Below are positions 54,896 to 63,947 of a stretch of DNA of 64,000 nt, one piece after another; position 1 is the stretch's first letter, and every line of letters begins with the position of its first letter. Under the pieces are notes generated by a model. That model did no database searches, was not told where the DNA came from, and saw nothing but the letters and a program-made list of their open reading frames with translations. A program made the position numbers and the translations under genes. Location of the stretch: NCBI GenBank assembly GCA_964461835.1, contig CAYWVO010000007.1, positions 18,848 through 82,847 on the forward strand, read 5' to 3'. The stretch is from CAYWVO01 sp964461835. Its GTDB lineage: Bacteria > Zixibacteria > MSB-5A5 > WJJR01 > JAJRUJ01.

Positions 54896-55978
54896 TTAAT
54901 TGACCAGCTGCACCGAACGTTTATACGTGAGACCGGCGTGTTTGAAGTCATCGATGTGTTCTTTTTCAAATTCAATGCCGGCCATCTCGAAAAACCTCGG
55001 CCAGGTAATCCGCTCAATCCATTCGCCCATCCGTTCGAATTTGCGCGCATTGGCAGCCCACAATTCGACAATGTTCTTGACCGTGTCAACAACTTCCGGC
55101 CAACGCGGAGGATTATTCGGAAGAAACGGCACCGCCAGCTTGGAGAACATCGGCTCATGCCGGGCATTGGAAACCTTCCCGCCGACCCAGATCGACACCC
55201 CGTCGTTCAACGGGTCGTTCAACGGCAGGGACGGACACACGGTATAACAGTTCGCGCAGAACATGCAGTTCTCTTCGATCACTTCCACCGACGGATTGCC
55301 GTCGACGGTTGCCGGACGAATTGCCGCCGTCGGGCAAGAAGCGACCACTGATGGGATTTCGCATTCTTTGCGCAGCCGATCGTGGTTGACGTGCGGCGGG
55401 CGACGGTGGATACCCAAAATTGCGATATCCGAACAATGCACCGCACCGCACATGTTCAAACAACACGCCAGGGCAAGACGCAACTTGCCGGGAAGCTTCA
55501 TTTCGGCGAAATACTCGTACAATTCATCCATCACCGACTTGACAATCCCGGACGCATCCGTGGCGGCGGAGTGGCAGTGCACCCAGCCCTGCGTATGCAC
55601 CAGACTCGTAATTGCATTCCCAATCCCGCCGACCGGATGACCCAGCTTCGCCAGATCATCAATGAGCGAATCAATTTTCGACTGGTCGGTGAGCATGAAC
55701 TCGACGTTGTGCCGGCTGGTGAAACGCAAATACCCGTCACAGTATTTATCCGCCAAATCACAGTAGGCACGGATCTTGTTGATGCTGAGCAACCGGGGAG
55801 ACCCGGCCCGCACGGTGAACAATTTGTCGCCGCCCTCGGCCACGTGGACCATCACGCCGGGCTTGAGGATTTCGTGGTATTTCCACTTCCCGTAGTTTTT
55901 CTTGATGATCGGCGGCAGAAACTGCTCATAATGTGGCGGACCATAATCGGTCCTGCGTTTTGACATATCTACGGCCAT
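54896..55978 (-). CDS. dsrB: dissimilatory sulfite reductase beta subunit, 360 aa
   Basis: Beta subunit of the siroheme enzyme that reduces sulfite to the sulfur bound to DsrC. Siroheme-cluster cysteines are in ACCLNMCGAVHCSD (residues about 171-184) and SCPTAAIRP; the inserted ferredoxin domain has CMFCANCYTVCP (238-249). Siroheme contacts such as LRFTSRHNVEF are conserved. Length is normal. It starts 68 bp after the dsrA stop with GAGG 6 bp upstream of the ATG. Confidence 0.98.
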   Translation of the reverse strand: MAVDMSKRRTDYGPPHYEQFLPPIIKKNYGKWKYHEILKPGVMVHVAEGGDKLFTVRAGSPRLLSINKIRAYCDLADKYCDGYLRFTSRHNVEFMLTDQSKIDSLIDDLAKLGHPVGGIGNAITSLVHTQGWVHCHSAATDASGIVKSVMDELYEYFAEMKLPGKLRLALACCLNMCGAVHCSDIAILGIHRRPPHVNHDRLRKECEIPSVVASCPTAAIRPATVDGNPSVEVIEENCMFCANCYTVCPSLPLNDPLNDGVSIWVGGKVSNARHEPMFSKLAVPFLPNNPPRWPEVVDTVKNIVELWAANARKFERMGEWIERITWPRFFEMAGIEFEKEHIDDFKHAGLTYKRSVQLVN

Positions 55979-56046
55979 CTTCTACCTCGTTATCCTGAAG
56001 TTCATTATTCTGCAACTCGTGAACGATACAACCATCTCTGGCACAC

Positions 56047-57261
56047 TTACTCGTCCTCTTCTTCTTCGTCCTCATCCCCTTCTTCATAATAGTCTTCATA
56101 GAAGACGTAGGGATTTTCCCGTGGATGCGCGACCATCTCGGCGACCGGCTCGACTTCAATTGCCTCCAGGAAGTTGCCCATCCCGACGCGTTGGATAAAC
56201 TCACCGACCCGTTCCCGGGCTTTCCCCTCTTCACACCAGATATCCCAGATGCGCTCGACCATATCCTTAATTTCCTGATAGGGGGGCTCCATCTTGATAA
56301 ATGGAATAATCACCGACGAGAGCATTGCTCCCTCGACAATCGGCGCCTTCGAACCAAGCAGGATCGTTGCACCCCGGTCATCCCCCGGTGCCAGCGCTTT
56401 GGGCATCGCGTTGATACAGTGCATGCAGTGACGGCAATAGCTGTTATCAATTTCCAGCGTGGAACCGTCCCACTTCATGCATTTGCCGGGGCAATTAAGC
56501 ACAACGTCGTTAAAGATATCCAGGCCATCGTCGGCATACTTTTTCACTTCCGCCTGATCGATCTTGATGTCGTCGCGCCACGTCCCGATAATCGACATAT
56601 CCGCCCGCGCCACCGACGCCACGCAATCGTTCGGGCAACCGGAGAATTTGAATTTAAACTTGTAGGGGAACGCCGGACGGTGCAATTCATCCTGATACGC
56701 CATCGTGAAATCGTGGCAGGCCTTCATCGTATCGTAGCAGGCCCATTCACATCGCGCCATGCCACAGCAGCAACTAGGCGTTCGCACGTCGGAACCGGAG
56801 CCACCGATATCAAAGTCGACCTTCGCCAGTTCCCCAAATGTCGGTTCCAACTCATCGGTAACCGTCCCGAGCAACACAATGTCACCAGTCGAACCATGCA
56901 TATTCGTGAGGCCCGACCCGTGCTCTTCCCAGAGGTCACATATTTTCCGCAACACTTCAGACGTGTAGAACCATCCGGCCGGCTGATTGATGCGCATGGT
57001 GTGGAAATGCGACACCCCGGGAAATTCTTCGGGCAGCTGCGAATAGCGCCCGATCACACCACCGCCATACCCCATCACACCGACAATACCGCCGTGCTTC
57101 CAATAGCCGATCTTGTCGGTGTACGATTTTTCCAATTGGCCAAGGAGATCATTGGCCATCGCGTTGGACTTGGCGGCGTCCTTAATCTCTTTTACAAAAC
57201 TCGGCCACGGACCCTTTTCCAATTCGTCGAGTTTTGGCGTGCTGTACGTTTTCTCCGCCAT
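56047..57261 (-). CDS. dsrA: dissimilatory sulfite reductase alpha subunit, 404 aa
   Basis: Alpha subunit of DsrAB. Siroheme-[4Fe-4S] cysteines: Cys165 and Cys171 in SCCCGMARCEWAC and Cys209/Cys213 in FSGCPNDCVAS. The ferredoxin insertion has NCPGKC and CRHCMHCINAMP. N-terminal siroheme contacts such as GYGGGVIGRYSQLP are present. I chose the ATG at 57261, with AAGGAG 6 bp upstream. The last 14 residues are almost all D/E (EEGDEDEEEEDE), an acidic tail I do not know from typical DsrA. It begins the dsrABDN block after a 332-bp spacer. Confidence 0.98.
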   Translation of the reverse strand: MAEKTYSTPKLDELEKGPWPSFVKEIKDAAKSNAMANDLLGQLEKSYTDKIGYWKHGGIVGVMGYGGGVIGRYSQLPEEFPGVSHFHTMRINQPAGWFYTSEVLRKICDLWEEHGSGLTNMHGSTGDIVLLGTVTDELEPTFGELAKVDFDIGGSGSDVRTPSCCCGMARCEWACYDTMKACHDFTMAYQDELHRPAFPYKFKFKFSGCPNDCVASVARADMSIIGTWRDDIKIDQAEVKKYADDGLDIFNDVVLNCPGKCMKWDGSTLEIDNSYCRHCMHCINAMPKALAPGDDRGATILLGSKAPIVEGAMLSSVIIPFIKMEPPYQEIKDMVERIWDIWCEEGKARERVGEFIQRVGMGNFLEAIEVEPVAEMVAHPRENPYVFYEDYYEEGDEDEEEEDE

Positions 57262-57593
57262 ACCTACTCCTTGTGGCTGGAATATTGTATGTTTCACTCA
57301 TGCTTCAACGGGATAATGCCTGCCCGGTCTGTAAGATGTCTAGCCCGTTTCCGGGTACTCGCGTGCCGCGGATTGATTCTCTGCCGAGGCTATGTATCTT
57401 AAACAACCCGACTCCCGGCAAAACCTTGAAGTACGTAATATTTTTCACAAACCCAGTCAAGGTTCTTACACTCCACCTGGCCCCAATTCTGACAATATTT
57501 GCAACCTTTCGACCAGTCGAACTACTTCCAACACTCCCAGTAACTCTCCGGTCGGCAATATGTTACTTTTCAACCTCTCCTCCAGTGACAACC
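57262..57593 (-). promoter_or_regulatory. upstream region of the dsr operon (332 bp)
   Basis: AT-richer spacer between qmoB and dsrA, no gene. On the minus strand it holds TTGTGAA (plus TTCACAA at 57444-57450), a half-site of Rex-type operators; the other half is only partly matched (3 of 7). Promoter hexamers are not clear. Confidence 0.4.
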
Positions 57594-59861
57594 TTACATC
57601 CCCTTGTAAGGATTAGGCCCGACATCTTCAATAACCTCCAGAAAGTCATCAAAGATCTTAGGTATTCGATGAAATTCAGAGATCGGTAGCTCGTGAATCT
57701 CCACCCGCTCCGGTTCCAATACCAGTTGTTTCAGCTTTTCCTGGACGTTTTCCATGCGAATATGGGCCAATTCACTGCCCCGTTCATAATGGCATTGGTA
57801 ATTCTCACCACGTACACAGCCAATCAGGATTATCCCGTCAAATCCGGACGCCAACGCATCACCCAGCCATACCACGTTTACCGCACCGATGCAGCGCACC
57901 GGAATAACCCGGATCATCGAATTGTACTTCACCCGCTCGGCAGCCATCATATCTAAGGCGGGATAGGCGTCGTTTTCACACATAAAACACAGGATGCGCG
58001 GTTTTTCCTCGAACTCATCGGGAATGTGAATCGCCTTGATCACCTGCGTTATGGAGTTGATGCTGTAATTCTTGAAGTTGATAATCCGCTCCGGGCAGGC
58101 TCCCAGACAGATGCCACACCGACGGCACCGCAACGGATTTGGCTTCGGGGTTCCCTTATCGTCCTCATCCAGCGTCCCGAATGGGCATTCCTCCGTACAA
58201 CGTTTGCACTGTGTGCAGCGCTGGAGGAAGAAATCCGGCCAGCCTTCATCACCTGATCGTGGATGGACCGCCCGGCCCGCCGCGGATGATTCTGCCGCCT
58301 GAATGGCCTTCAGTGCCGCACCATAAGCATCATTCATCGTGGTGTCTATGTCCATTGGCGCTCGCACCGTTCCCGCGGCATAAATCCCGGTGCGCCGGGT
58401 TTCGTACGGGAAGCAGATGAAGTGCGAATCCGGGAAACCGTATTTCAGCGTTGGCAGATCAGTACCCTGGCGATAGGTCAAATTCAGAATTCTCGCCCCA
58501 ACTTCAGCGCCGGCAGCGGCTTTCTTCCCGTCCTCCATGGTACCCTCTTCGGCCTTAGCTTCGCTTCCTTCCGCCGTTCCGCCTTCAGCAACTTCGCCCT
58601 CGGTCGGTGCCTCGATTTCTTCGACCTTGGTGGTTGGTACCATGCCGGCTGCCAGAACGACCAGATCCGCTTCCACCTTAATCTTCTCACCCAGCAGCGT
58701 TTCGTTGACGGTCACTGCAACACGATCTCCGCCAATCGGTTCGACGCTATCGATCTCGCCTTTGGTCAGGAAAACACCGTCATCTTCCTGAATATGGGCA
58801 TAGAAACGTTCGTACTGCGCCGGCGAGCGTAAGTCTTTGTAGAGAATGTAAATACTGGCATCCGGGTATTGCTCCCGGACATACATCGCCTGCTTGAGCG
58901 AGACGCGGCAACATACCGACGAGCAGTATGGCAAATGATCCGGGTCACGCGAACCCGCACACTGGATGAATACGACACTCTCCGGAGCCTTCCCATCCGA
59001 TGGTCGCACGAGTTTTCCCTCAGCCACCATCTGCTCCATTTCCACATTGGTCACCACATTCGGCGAGGAACCATACCCCATATAGGCGAGATTCTTGGGA
59101 TTATACGGGCGCCAGCCGGCAGCCTGCACAATCGTCCCGATACGCACCTGTTCGGGCTCGCTGCCGTTTTGCAAAGTAACATCGAATTGACCGGGCTGCC
59201 CAAATGAGCGCTTGACCGTGGTTGAGGTCTTGACCGCTATGCGGTCGTGACTGGTAACTTTCTGGATAAGTTCATCCGCTCCGGTCGGTTGCAGTTCTTC
59301 GTATGGTGGGGCTTTGGGAAATGCCTTGGAGAATTTCGCCGCCCAACCGCCCAGTTGTGTCTCCTTTTCCACCAGCACAACATCATACCCGGCATTTGCC
59401 GACGCCAGCGCCGCATTCATCCCGGCCATGCCGCCTCCAACCACCAAAACGGTTTTGCTCGTCTCCTCTTCGACCGGTACCGGCGGTTCGATATGTCTTA
59501 ACCGGGCGGCGGACATCCGGATGACGTCATCCGCCAACATTTGCGCATCTTCGTCATTCGGCTCGTGCGACCAGGCGACATGTTCCCGCAAATTTGCCCG
59601 GTCAACCATGACTTCTTTGCCGAAATCGAACAACTCAGCAAAATAGCGTTGAGAACAGGCGCAGACAGCTACTCGATCTAATCCCTCACCGGCAATGTCA
59701 TCGCGGATAATCTGCACCCCTTCCGGCGAACAAAGAGCATGATGCGTCTTGCAGACAGCAGGCTTGAGCTCCTCGTTGGTCATCTCGACCAGCTTGTCAA
59801 TATCGAGAGCCTTGGAGATGTCACAACCCTTGCAGATATATACACCAAGTTTGGTATCCAT
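57594..59861 (-). CDS. qmoB: QmoB, HdrA/MvhD-like flavoprotein, 755 aa
   Basis: Subunit of the Qmo complex that moves electrons between membrane quinones and APS reductase. It begins MDTKLGVYICKGCDISKALD. FAD motif VLVVGGGMAGMNAALASA is near residue 140, then CAGSRDPDHLPYCSSVCC, two ferredoxin motifs CTQCKRCTEECPFG and CRRCGICLGACP (about 555-610), and a C-terminal MvhD-like domain (RILCFMCENDAYPALDMM). A Glu/Ala/Gly-rich insert of about 40 residues lies in the flavin part, unlike a typical QmoB. I chose ATG 59861, one base into the qmoA stop (TGATG), with GGAGG upstream. Confidence 0.94.
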   Translation of the reverse strand: MDTKLGVYICKGCDISKALDIDKLVEMTNEELKPAVCKTHHALCSPEGVQIIRDDIAGEGLDRVAVCACSQRYFAELFDFGKEVMVDRANLREHVAWSHEPNDEDAQMLADDVIRMSAARLRHIEPPVPVEEETSKTVLVVGGGMAGMNAALASANAGYDVVLVEKETQLGGWAAKFSKAFPKAPPYEELQPTGADELIQKVTSHDRIAVKTSTTVKRSFGQPGQFDVTLQNGSEPEQVRIGTIVQAAGWRPYNPKNLAYMGYGSSPNVVTNVEMEQMVAEGKLVRPSDGKAPESVVFIQCAGSRDPDHLPYCSSVCCRVSLKQAMYVREQYPDASIYILYKDLRSPAQYERFYAHIQEDDGVFLTKGEIDSVEPIGGDRVAVTVNETLLGEKIKVEADLVVLAAGMVPTTKVEEIEAPTEGEVAEGGTAEGSEAKAEEGTMEDGKKAAAGAEVGARILNLTYRQGTDLPTLKYGFPDSHFICFPYETRRTGIYAAGTVRAPMDIDTTMNDAYGAALKAIQAAESSAAGRAVHPRSGDEGWPDFFLQRCTQCKRCTEECPFGTLDEDDKGTPKPNPLRCRRCGICLGACPERIINFKNYSINSITQVIKAIHIPDEFEEKPRILCFMCENDAYPALDMMAAERVKYNSMIRVIPVRCIGAVNVVWLGDALASGFDGIILIGCVRGENYQCHYERGSELAHIRMENVQEKLKQLVLEPERVEIHELPISEFHRIPKIFDDFLEVIEDVGPNPYKGM

Positions 59862-61141
59862 CACGCACCTCCCCGTGCAGCAATGATGCCCTTGATCGCT
59901 GCTCCAGTGCTGTCTTGCACGGTAGCGGACACCTCCAGCGGGCGCGTGGCCGTCCCGGCGCCAATGATGGCGGCGCCGTCGCGTTGCACAATAAAACCGA
60001 AATCATCCAACTCCAGATCAACCGGCGGTTTTTCTGCTGCGGTAGCCGGGACCATCCCGGTGGCCAGCACCGCCATATTCACGGTGGCTTTCTGCAGCTT
60101 GCCGGTGAGCGTATCTTCGGCCTCCAGGATAACGTCACCATTTCCGTTCGCGGCCGCAATCTTGCCGACCTTGCCGCGCAGGAAATGAACTTTTTCATCG
60201 TCCTGCATCTTCACATAAAAATCTTCCAAACGGCCCGGCGAGCGAATATCGATATAGAAAATGTAAATCTCGGCATCCGGATACCGCTCACGAATGTAGG
60301 TGGCTTGTTTCATCGAAGCCAGGCAGCAGACCGCCGAGCAGTACGGCAAATGGTTCTCGTCACGCGACCCCGCACACTGCACAAAGGCGATCGATTTGAT
60401 CTCTCCCCCATCAGAGGGCCGCACAATCTTGCCCTGCGTCGGCCCGGTATCTGAGGCCATCCGCTCCATCATGACGTTGGTCACCACATTGGGCAGGGTA
60501 CCGAAGCCGAGGTTCGTCAACTTGTGGGCATCGTATGGCACCCAGCCGGTGGCCCAGACAATGGAGCCGACCTTGGCGGTAATGGTCTGCGGCTGCTGAT
60601 CGAGCTCAATCGCGTCATACTGGCACGCCTCGACACATTTTTGCATCCGTGGATCACTGGCGAACTCCGGGTCGATCACGTACCGCATCGGGTAGGCCAT
60701 TTCATGCGGCAGATAAATCGCTTTGGTCTTGTCCATTCCCCAGTTGTGGTCGTTATCGCGTTCAATCTCACAGACTTTGGCGCATTCATCGCAAGCCGTG
60801 CATTTTTCGTTCACGAACCGCGGATTCTGCCGGAGAGCGACAGTGAACGATCCGGGTGCCCCGGAAATATTCTCCACCTCGGCAAGTGTCAACACACGTA
60901 TGTTCTTGTTGGTTCGCAAGCGTTTATAGTTAATTTCGATCCCACAAAACGGGGGACACAATTTGGGAAAATACTGGTTGGTTCGGGCTACCGCACCCCC
61001 GAGGGAGGGTTTCCGTTCGATCAGGATAACCTCCTTGCCCACCTCGGACGCTTCGATTGCCGTGGTCATACCGGCAATCCCTCCGCCAACGACCAGTATG
61101 TCTGCGGAGAGCGAGTCTCCGTTGGCAGATGGATCACTCAT
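59861..61141 (-). CDS. qmoA: QmoA, HdrA-like flavoprotein, 426 aa
   Basis: Flavin subunit of Qmo. FAD motif ADILVVGGGIAGMTTAIEAS (residues about 13-32), then RKPSLGGAVARTNQYFPKLC, a ferredoxin-like motif CTACDECAKVC, and the HdrA-type CAGSRDENHLPYCSAVCC. Length near 420 matches QmoA rather than HdrA (about 650). Start at ATG 61141 with AAGGAG 5 bp upstream. First gene of the minus-strand sulfur run. No qmoC or hdrBC follows qmoB. Confidence 0.95.
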   Translation of the reverse strand: MSDPSANGDSLSADILVVGGGIAGMTTAIEASEVGKEVILIERKPSLGGAVARTNQYFPKLCPPFCGIEINYKRLRTNKNIRVLTLAEVENISGAPGSFTVALRQNPRFVNEKCTACDECAKVCEIERDNDHNWGMDKTKAIYLPHEMAYPMRYVIDPEFASDPRMQKCVEACQYDAIELDQQPQTITAKVGSIVWATGWVPYDAHKLTNLGFGTLPNVVTNVMMERMASDTGPTQGKIVRPSDGGEIKSIAFVQCAGSRDENHLPYCSAVCCLASMKQATYIRERYPDAEIYIFYIDIRSPGRLEDFYVKMQDDEKVHFLRGKVGKIAAANGNGDVILEAEDTLTGKLQKATVNMAVLATGMVPATAAEKPPVDLELDDFGFIVQRDGAAIIGAGTATRPLEVSATVQDSTGAAIKGIIAARGGA

Positions 61142-61746
61142 TCCGACTCCTTCGCTTATGTCAATGTCATCAAATTCCGATATCAGCAAACTACAAATTT
61201 CACAAGGTATATTGAAACACTACATTAGTATGAGAGCAAGCACTTCAAGGCATTTCTTGTCAAAATGGCCTAATTGAAGCCTAATTTTGTCCGGGTACCA
61301 CCAATGTGTGCCATCTGATCCGCAGCCATGCGCCTGCTCTCCTTAGCTTATTAAATATCATACTTTTTGTCTTGGATCGGCGAACCGACCGACCGGTTTT
61401 TGCTGCACCTGTCAAACAGATTTTTTTGTGTCACTTCTGGGAGCCTACCGCACCGATTTAGTTTCAGTCATGCACAAAAATCCCGCGGAATTAACATCCC
61501 GACTTTGTGAATATAAGAACCAAACGCCTGCTGAATTTTGCCCCGATTCTGACACCCGCTCAAGCTGCGGTCGATCCCCGATCTGGCCGGAAAATGTCAA
61601 AATGCCGCGAAAATTTGCATATTATTAGCACTCACCTCAAATGAGTGCTAACAAATTGCCGGGAAGTCAGTAATACGAATATTAGGAAGCAAAAAGAATT
61701 GAGACAGGTGGAAATTTCCAAACCAGTCATCAAAAAGGAGTAAACA
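61142..61746. promoter_or_regulatory. divergent promoter region of qmoA and groESL (605 bp)
   Basis: No gene is seen; a 66-residue open frame at 61428 lacks a ribosome site. On the qmoA side a TTGTGAA half-site is present (plus TTCACAA at 61199-61205). On the groES side there is a CIRCE operator. The middle part is AT-rich and shows no repeat. Confidence 0.55.
61625..61651 (+). promoter_or_regulatory. CIRCE operator of groESL
   Basis: Exact HrcA operator: TTAGCACTC (61625-61633), nine bases, GAGTGCTAA (61643-61651). It lies about 95 bp upstream of groES and overlaps a TATTAT hexamer (61620-61625), which may be the -10 element. Predicts heat-shock control by HrcA; hrcA itself is not in the window. 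Confidence 0.95.
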
Positions 61747-62037
61747 ATGAACATTCGTCCGTTGGCTGATCGGGTTGTTGTCAAGCCGCTGGAGGAAGAA
61801 GCCGCCACCAGCCCGGGTGGCATTATTATCCCGGACACCGCCAAAGAAAAACCCCAGCAGGGGGAAGTGTTTGAAGTGGGTCCAGGCCGGAAAACCGAAG
61901 AGGGTAACGTTGTTCCGATCGAAGTCAAGAAGGGCGACAAGGTCCTGTACAGCAAGTACGCCGGCAATGAATTCCGCATCGGCGAAGATGAAATGATGAT
62001 CCTGCGTGAATCGGATATCCTCGCGATCATCAACTAA
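61747..62037 (+). CDS. groES: co-chaperonin GroES, 96 aa
   Basis: Ten-kilodalton lid of the GroEL chamber. Begins MNIRPLADRVVVKPLEEE, mobile-loop region ATSPGGIIIPDTAKEKPQ, and ends SDILAIIN. Full family length. AAGGAG lies 6 bp upstream. groEL follows 32 bp later. Confidence 0.98.
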   Translation: MNIRPLADRVVVKPLEEEAATSPGGIIIPDTAKEKPQQGEVFEVGPGRKTEEGNVVPIEVKKGDKVLYSKYAGNEFRIGEDEMMILRESDILAIIN

Positions 62038-62069
62038 GCGGTTAATAATTCAAGCAAGGAGTCATACAA

Positions 62070-63722
62070 ATGCCAGTGAAAATGTTGAAGTTTTCATCCA
62101 ATGCCCGGGAGCGGCTGAAATGCGGCGTGGATACCCTGGCCGAAGCGGTCAAGGTAACGCTCGGCCCCAAAGGCCGGAATGTCGTGATCGACAAGAAGTG
62201 GGGCTCCCCCACCGTCACCAAGGACGGAGTCACCGTTGCCAAAGAGATCGAACTGGAAGACAACTTTGAGAACATGGGCGCGCAGATGGTGAAGGAAGTC
62301 GCCTCCAAGACCTCTGATATCGCCGGTGACGGTACTACCACTGCGACACTCTTGGCGCAAGCTATCTACCGCGAGGGCTTGCGCAATGTGACCGCGGGTG
62401 CCAGCCCGATGGCGCTCCAGCGCGGCATCAAAAAGGCCGTCGATAAAGTCGTCGAGCACCTGAAAACCCTGACTAAAGACGTGCCGGGCAAAACCGAAAT
62501 CGCCCAAGTGGGCACCATTTCCGCCAACAGTGATGCCACGATCGGCGAGTTGATTGCCGAGGCGATGGAAAAAGTCGGCAAAGATGGCGTGATTACCGTC
62601 GAAGAAGCTAAGACTACCGAAACTTACCTGGAAGTCGTTGAGGGGATGCAGTTCGATCGTGGGTACCTCTCCCCGTATTTTGTCACCGATCCGGAGAACA
62701 TGGAAGTCAGCCTGGAAGATTGCCAAATCCTGATCCACGACAAGAAGATCTCCAACATGAAAGACCTGCTGCCGGTGCTGGAGAAAGTGGCACAGACCGG
62801 CAAACCGTTGTTGATCATTGCCGAAGATGTTGATGGCGAAGCCCTCGCCACCCTGGTAGTCAACAAGTTGCGCGGCACGTTGAAAGTGTGCGCCGTCAAA
62901 GCCCCCGGATTCGGCGACCGCCGCAAGGCCATGCTGGAAGATATCGCGATCTTGACCGGCGGCAAGGTCATCTCGGAAGAAATGGGCTTTAAGCTGGAAA
63001 ACGCAGTCCTCTCCGACCTGGGTAATGCCAAGCGGGTCACAATCGACAAGGATAACTCCACGATTGTGGAGGGTGCCGGCAGCCAGGATGACATCAAGGG
63101 CCGGATTAACCAGATCCGCAAGCAAATCGACGACACCACCTCCGATTACGACCGTGAGAAGCTGCAGGAACGCCTGGCCAAGCTGGCCGGTGGCGTGGCA
63201 GTGATCAACGTGGGTGCAGCCACCGAAACAGAAATGAAAGAACGAAAGGCCCGCGTGGAGGACGCACTGCATGCCACGCGCGCCGCGGTCGAGGAAGGTA
63301 TCGTGGCGGGCGGCGGTGTCGCGCTGGTGCGCTCAATCAAAGTCCTCGATGATATCTCGACTACGGACGACGAAGGTATCGGGGTCCAGATCGTACGGCG
63401 GGCACTCCAGGAACCGATTCGTATGATTGCCGAAAACGCCGGTGCTGAGGGTTCGATCGTCTACAATAAGGTCATGGACCAGAACGGCGCCTACGGATAT
63501 AACGCGCAGACCGGTGAATACGAAGACCTCATCAAAGCCGGGGTGATCGACCCGACTAAGGTCACCCGCATCGCACTGGAAAACGCAGCCTCGATTGCCT
63601 CATTGTTGTTGACCACCGAAGCGCTGGTTACCGAAAAGCCGGAAGACAAGAAAGAAGCCCCGGTTCCGGGCGCCGGTATGGAAGGCATGGGCGGCATGGG
63701 CGGTATGGGTGGCATGTACTAA
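62070..63722 (+). CDS. groEL: chaperonin GroEL, 550 aa
   Basis: ATP-driven folding chamber. ATP-site motifs GDGTTTATLLAQA (residues about 87-99) and the conserved TLGPKGRNVVIDK, plus AAVEEGIVAGGGVALVR. It ends in GGMGGMGGMGGMY, the usual Gly-Met tail. Ordinary length; no second groEL is seen. It ends the CIRCE operon and is followed by a strong terminator. Confidence 0.99.
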   Translation: MPVKMLKFSSNARERLKCGVDTLAEAVKVTLGPKGRNVVIDKKWGSPTVTKDGVTVAKEIELEDNFENMGAQMVKEVASKTSDIAGDGTTTATLLAQAIYREGLRNVTAGASPMALQRGIKKAVDKVVEHLKTLTKDVPGKTEIAQVGTISANSDATIGELIAEAMEKVGKDGVITVEEAKTTETYLEVVEGMQFDRGYLSPYFVTDPENMEVSLEDCQILIHDKKISNMKDLLPVLEKVAQTGKPLLIIAEDVDGEALATLVVNKLRGTLKVCAVKAPGFGDRRKAMLEDIAILTGGKVISEEMGFKLENAVLSDLGNAKRVTIDKDNSTIVEGAGSQDDIKGRINQIRKQIDDTTSDYDREKLQERLAKLAGGVAVINVGAATETEMKERKARVEDALHATRAAVEEGIVAGGGVALVRSIKVLDDISTTDDEGIGVQIVRRALQEPIRMIAENAGAEGSIVYNKVMDQNGAYGYNAQTGEYEDLIKAGVIDPTKVTRIALENAASIASLLLTTEALVTEKPEDKKEAPVPGAGMEGMGGMGGMGGMY

Positions 63723-63758
63723 GCCGACCACGTTTCCTGCCAGATGTACGAACACCAA

Positions 63759-63790
63759 CCCCGAACCGGCAACGGTTCGGGGTTTTTTTT
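63759..63790 (+). terminator. rho-independent terminator of groESL
   Basis: Stem CCCCGAACCG (63759-63768), loop GCAA, CGGTTCGGGG (63773-63782) and eight T (63783-63790). A very clear terminator 37 bp past the groEL stop. Confidence 0.97.
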
Positions 63791-63892
63791 ATGCGTGTTT
63801 GGTGATTCTCGGACGACGCCGACATTTTGGTGCGACGATAAGACATAAACAATCAATAAGTTAACTGAAATTCCTACTCTAAGATCAAAGTG

Positions 63893-63947
63893 TTGACTTT
63901 AGTTCTATTTGTTGTACTTTGCTAATCATCGGAGGAGATAATACTTG
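63893..63947 (+). promoter_or_regulatory. possible promoter and ribosome site near the right edge
   Basis: TTGACT (63893-63898) and TACTTT (63915-63920) with 16 bp between, then GGAGGAG (63931-63937) ahead of a TTG at 63945 that opens a frame to the window end. The start of a plus-strand gene is possible but cannot be proved from this window. Confidence 0.25.

Noticed and set aside
56125..57402. 425-residue plus-strand ORF
   Set aside because: Antisense to dsrA; His/Arg-rich shadow translation.
57433..57450. Complete Rex operator upstream of dsrA
   Set aside because: One half matches exactly but the other matches only 3 of 7 bases, so only a half-site was reported.
45134..61141. Oxidative (reverse) Dsr system
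   Set aside because: dsrD is present and dsrEFH is not seen in the window, which favours reduction; dsrL alone does not decide direction.
62094..63272. 392-residue minus-strand ORF
   Set aside because: Antisense to groEL; Phe/Gly/His-rich shadow seen opposite many groEL genes.
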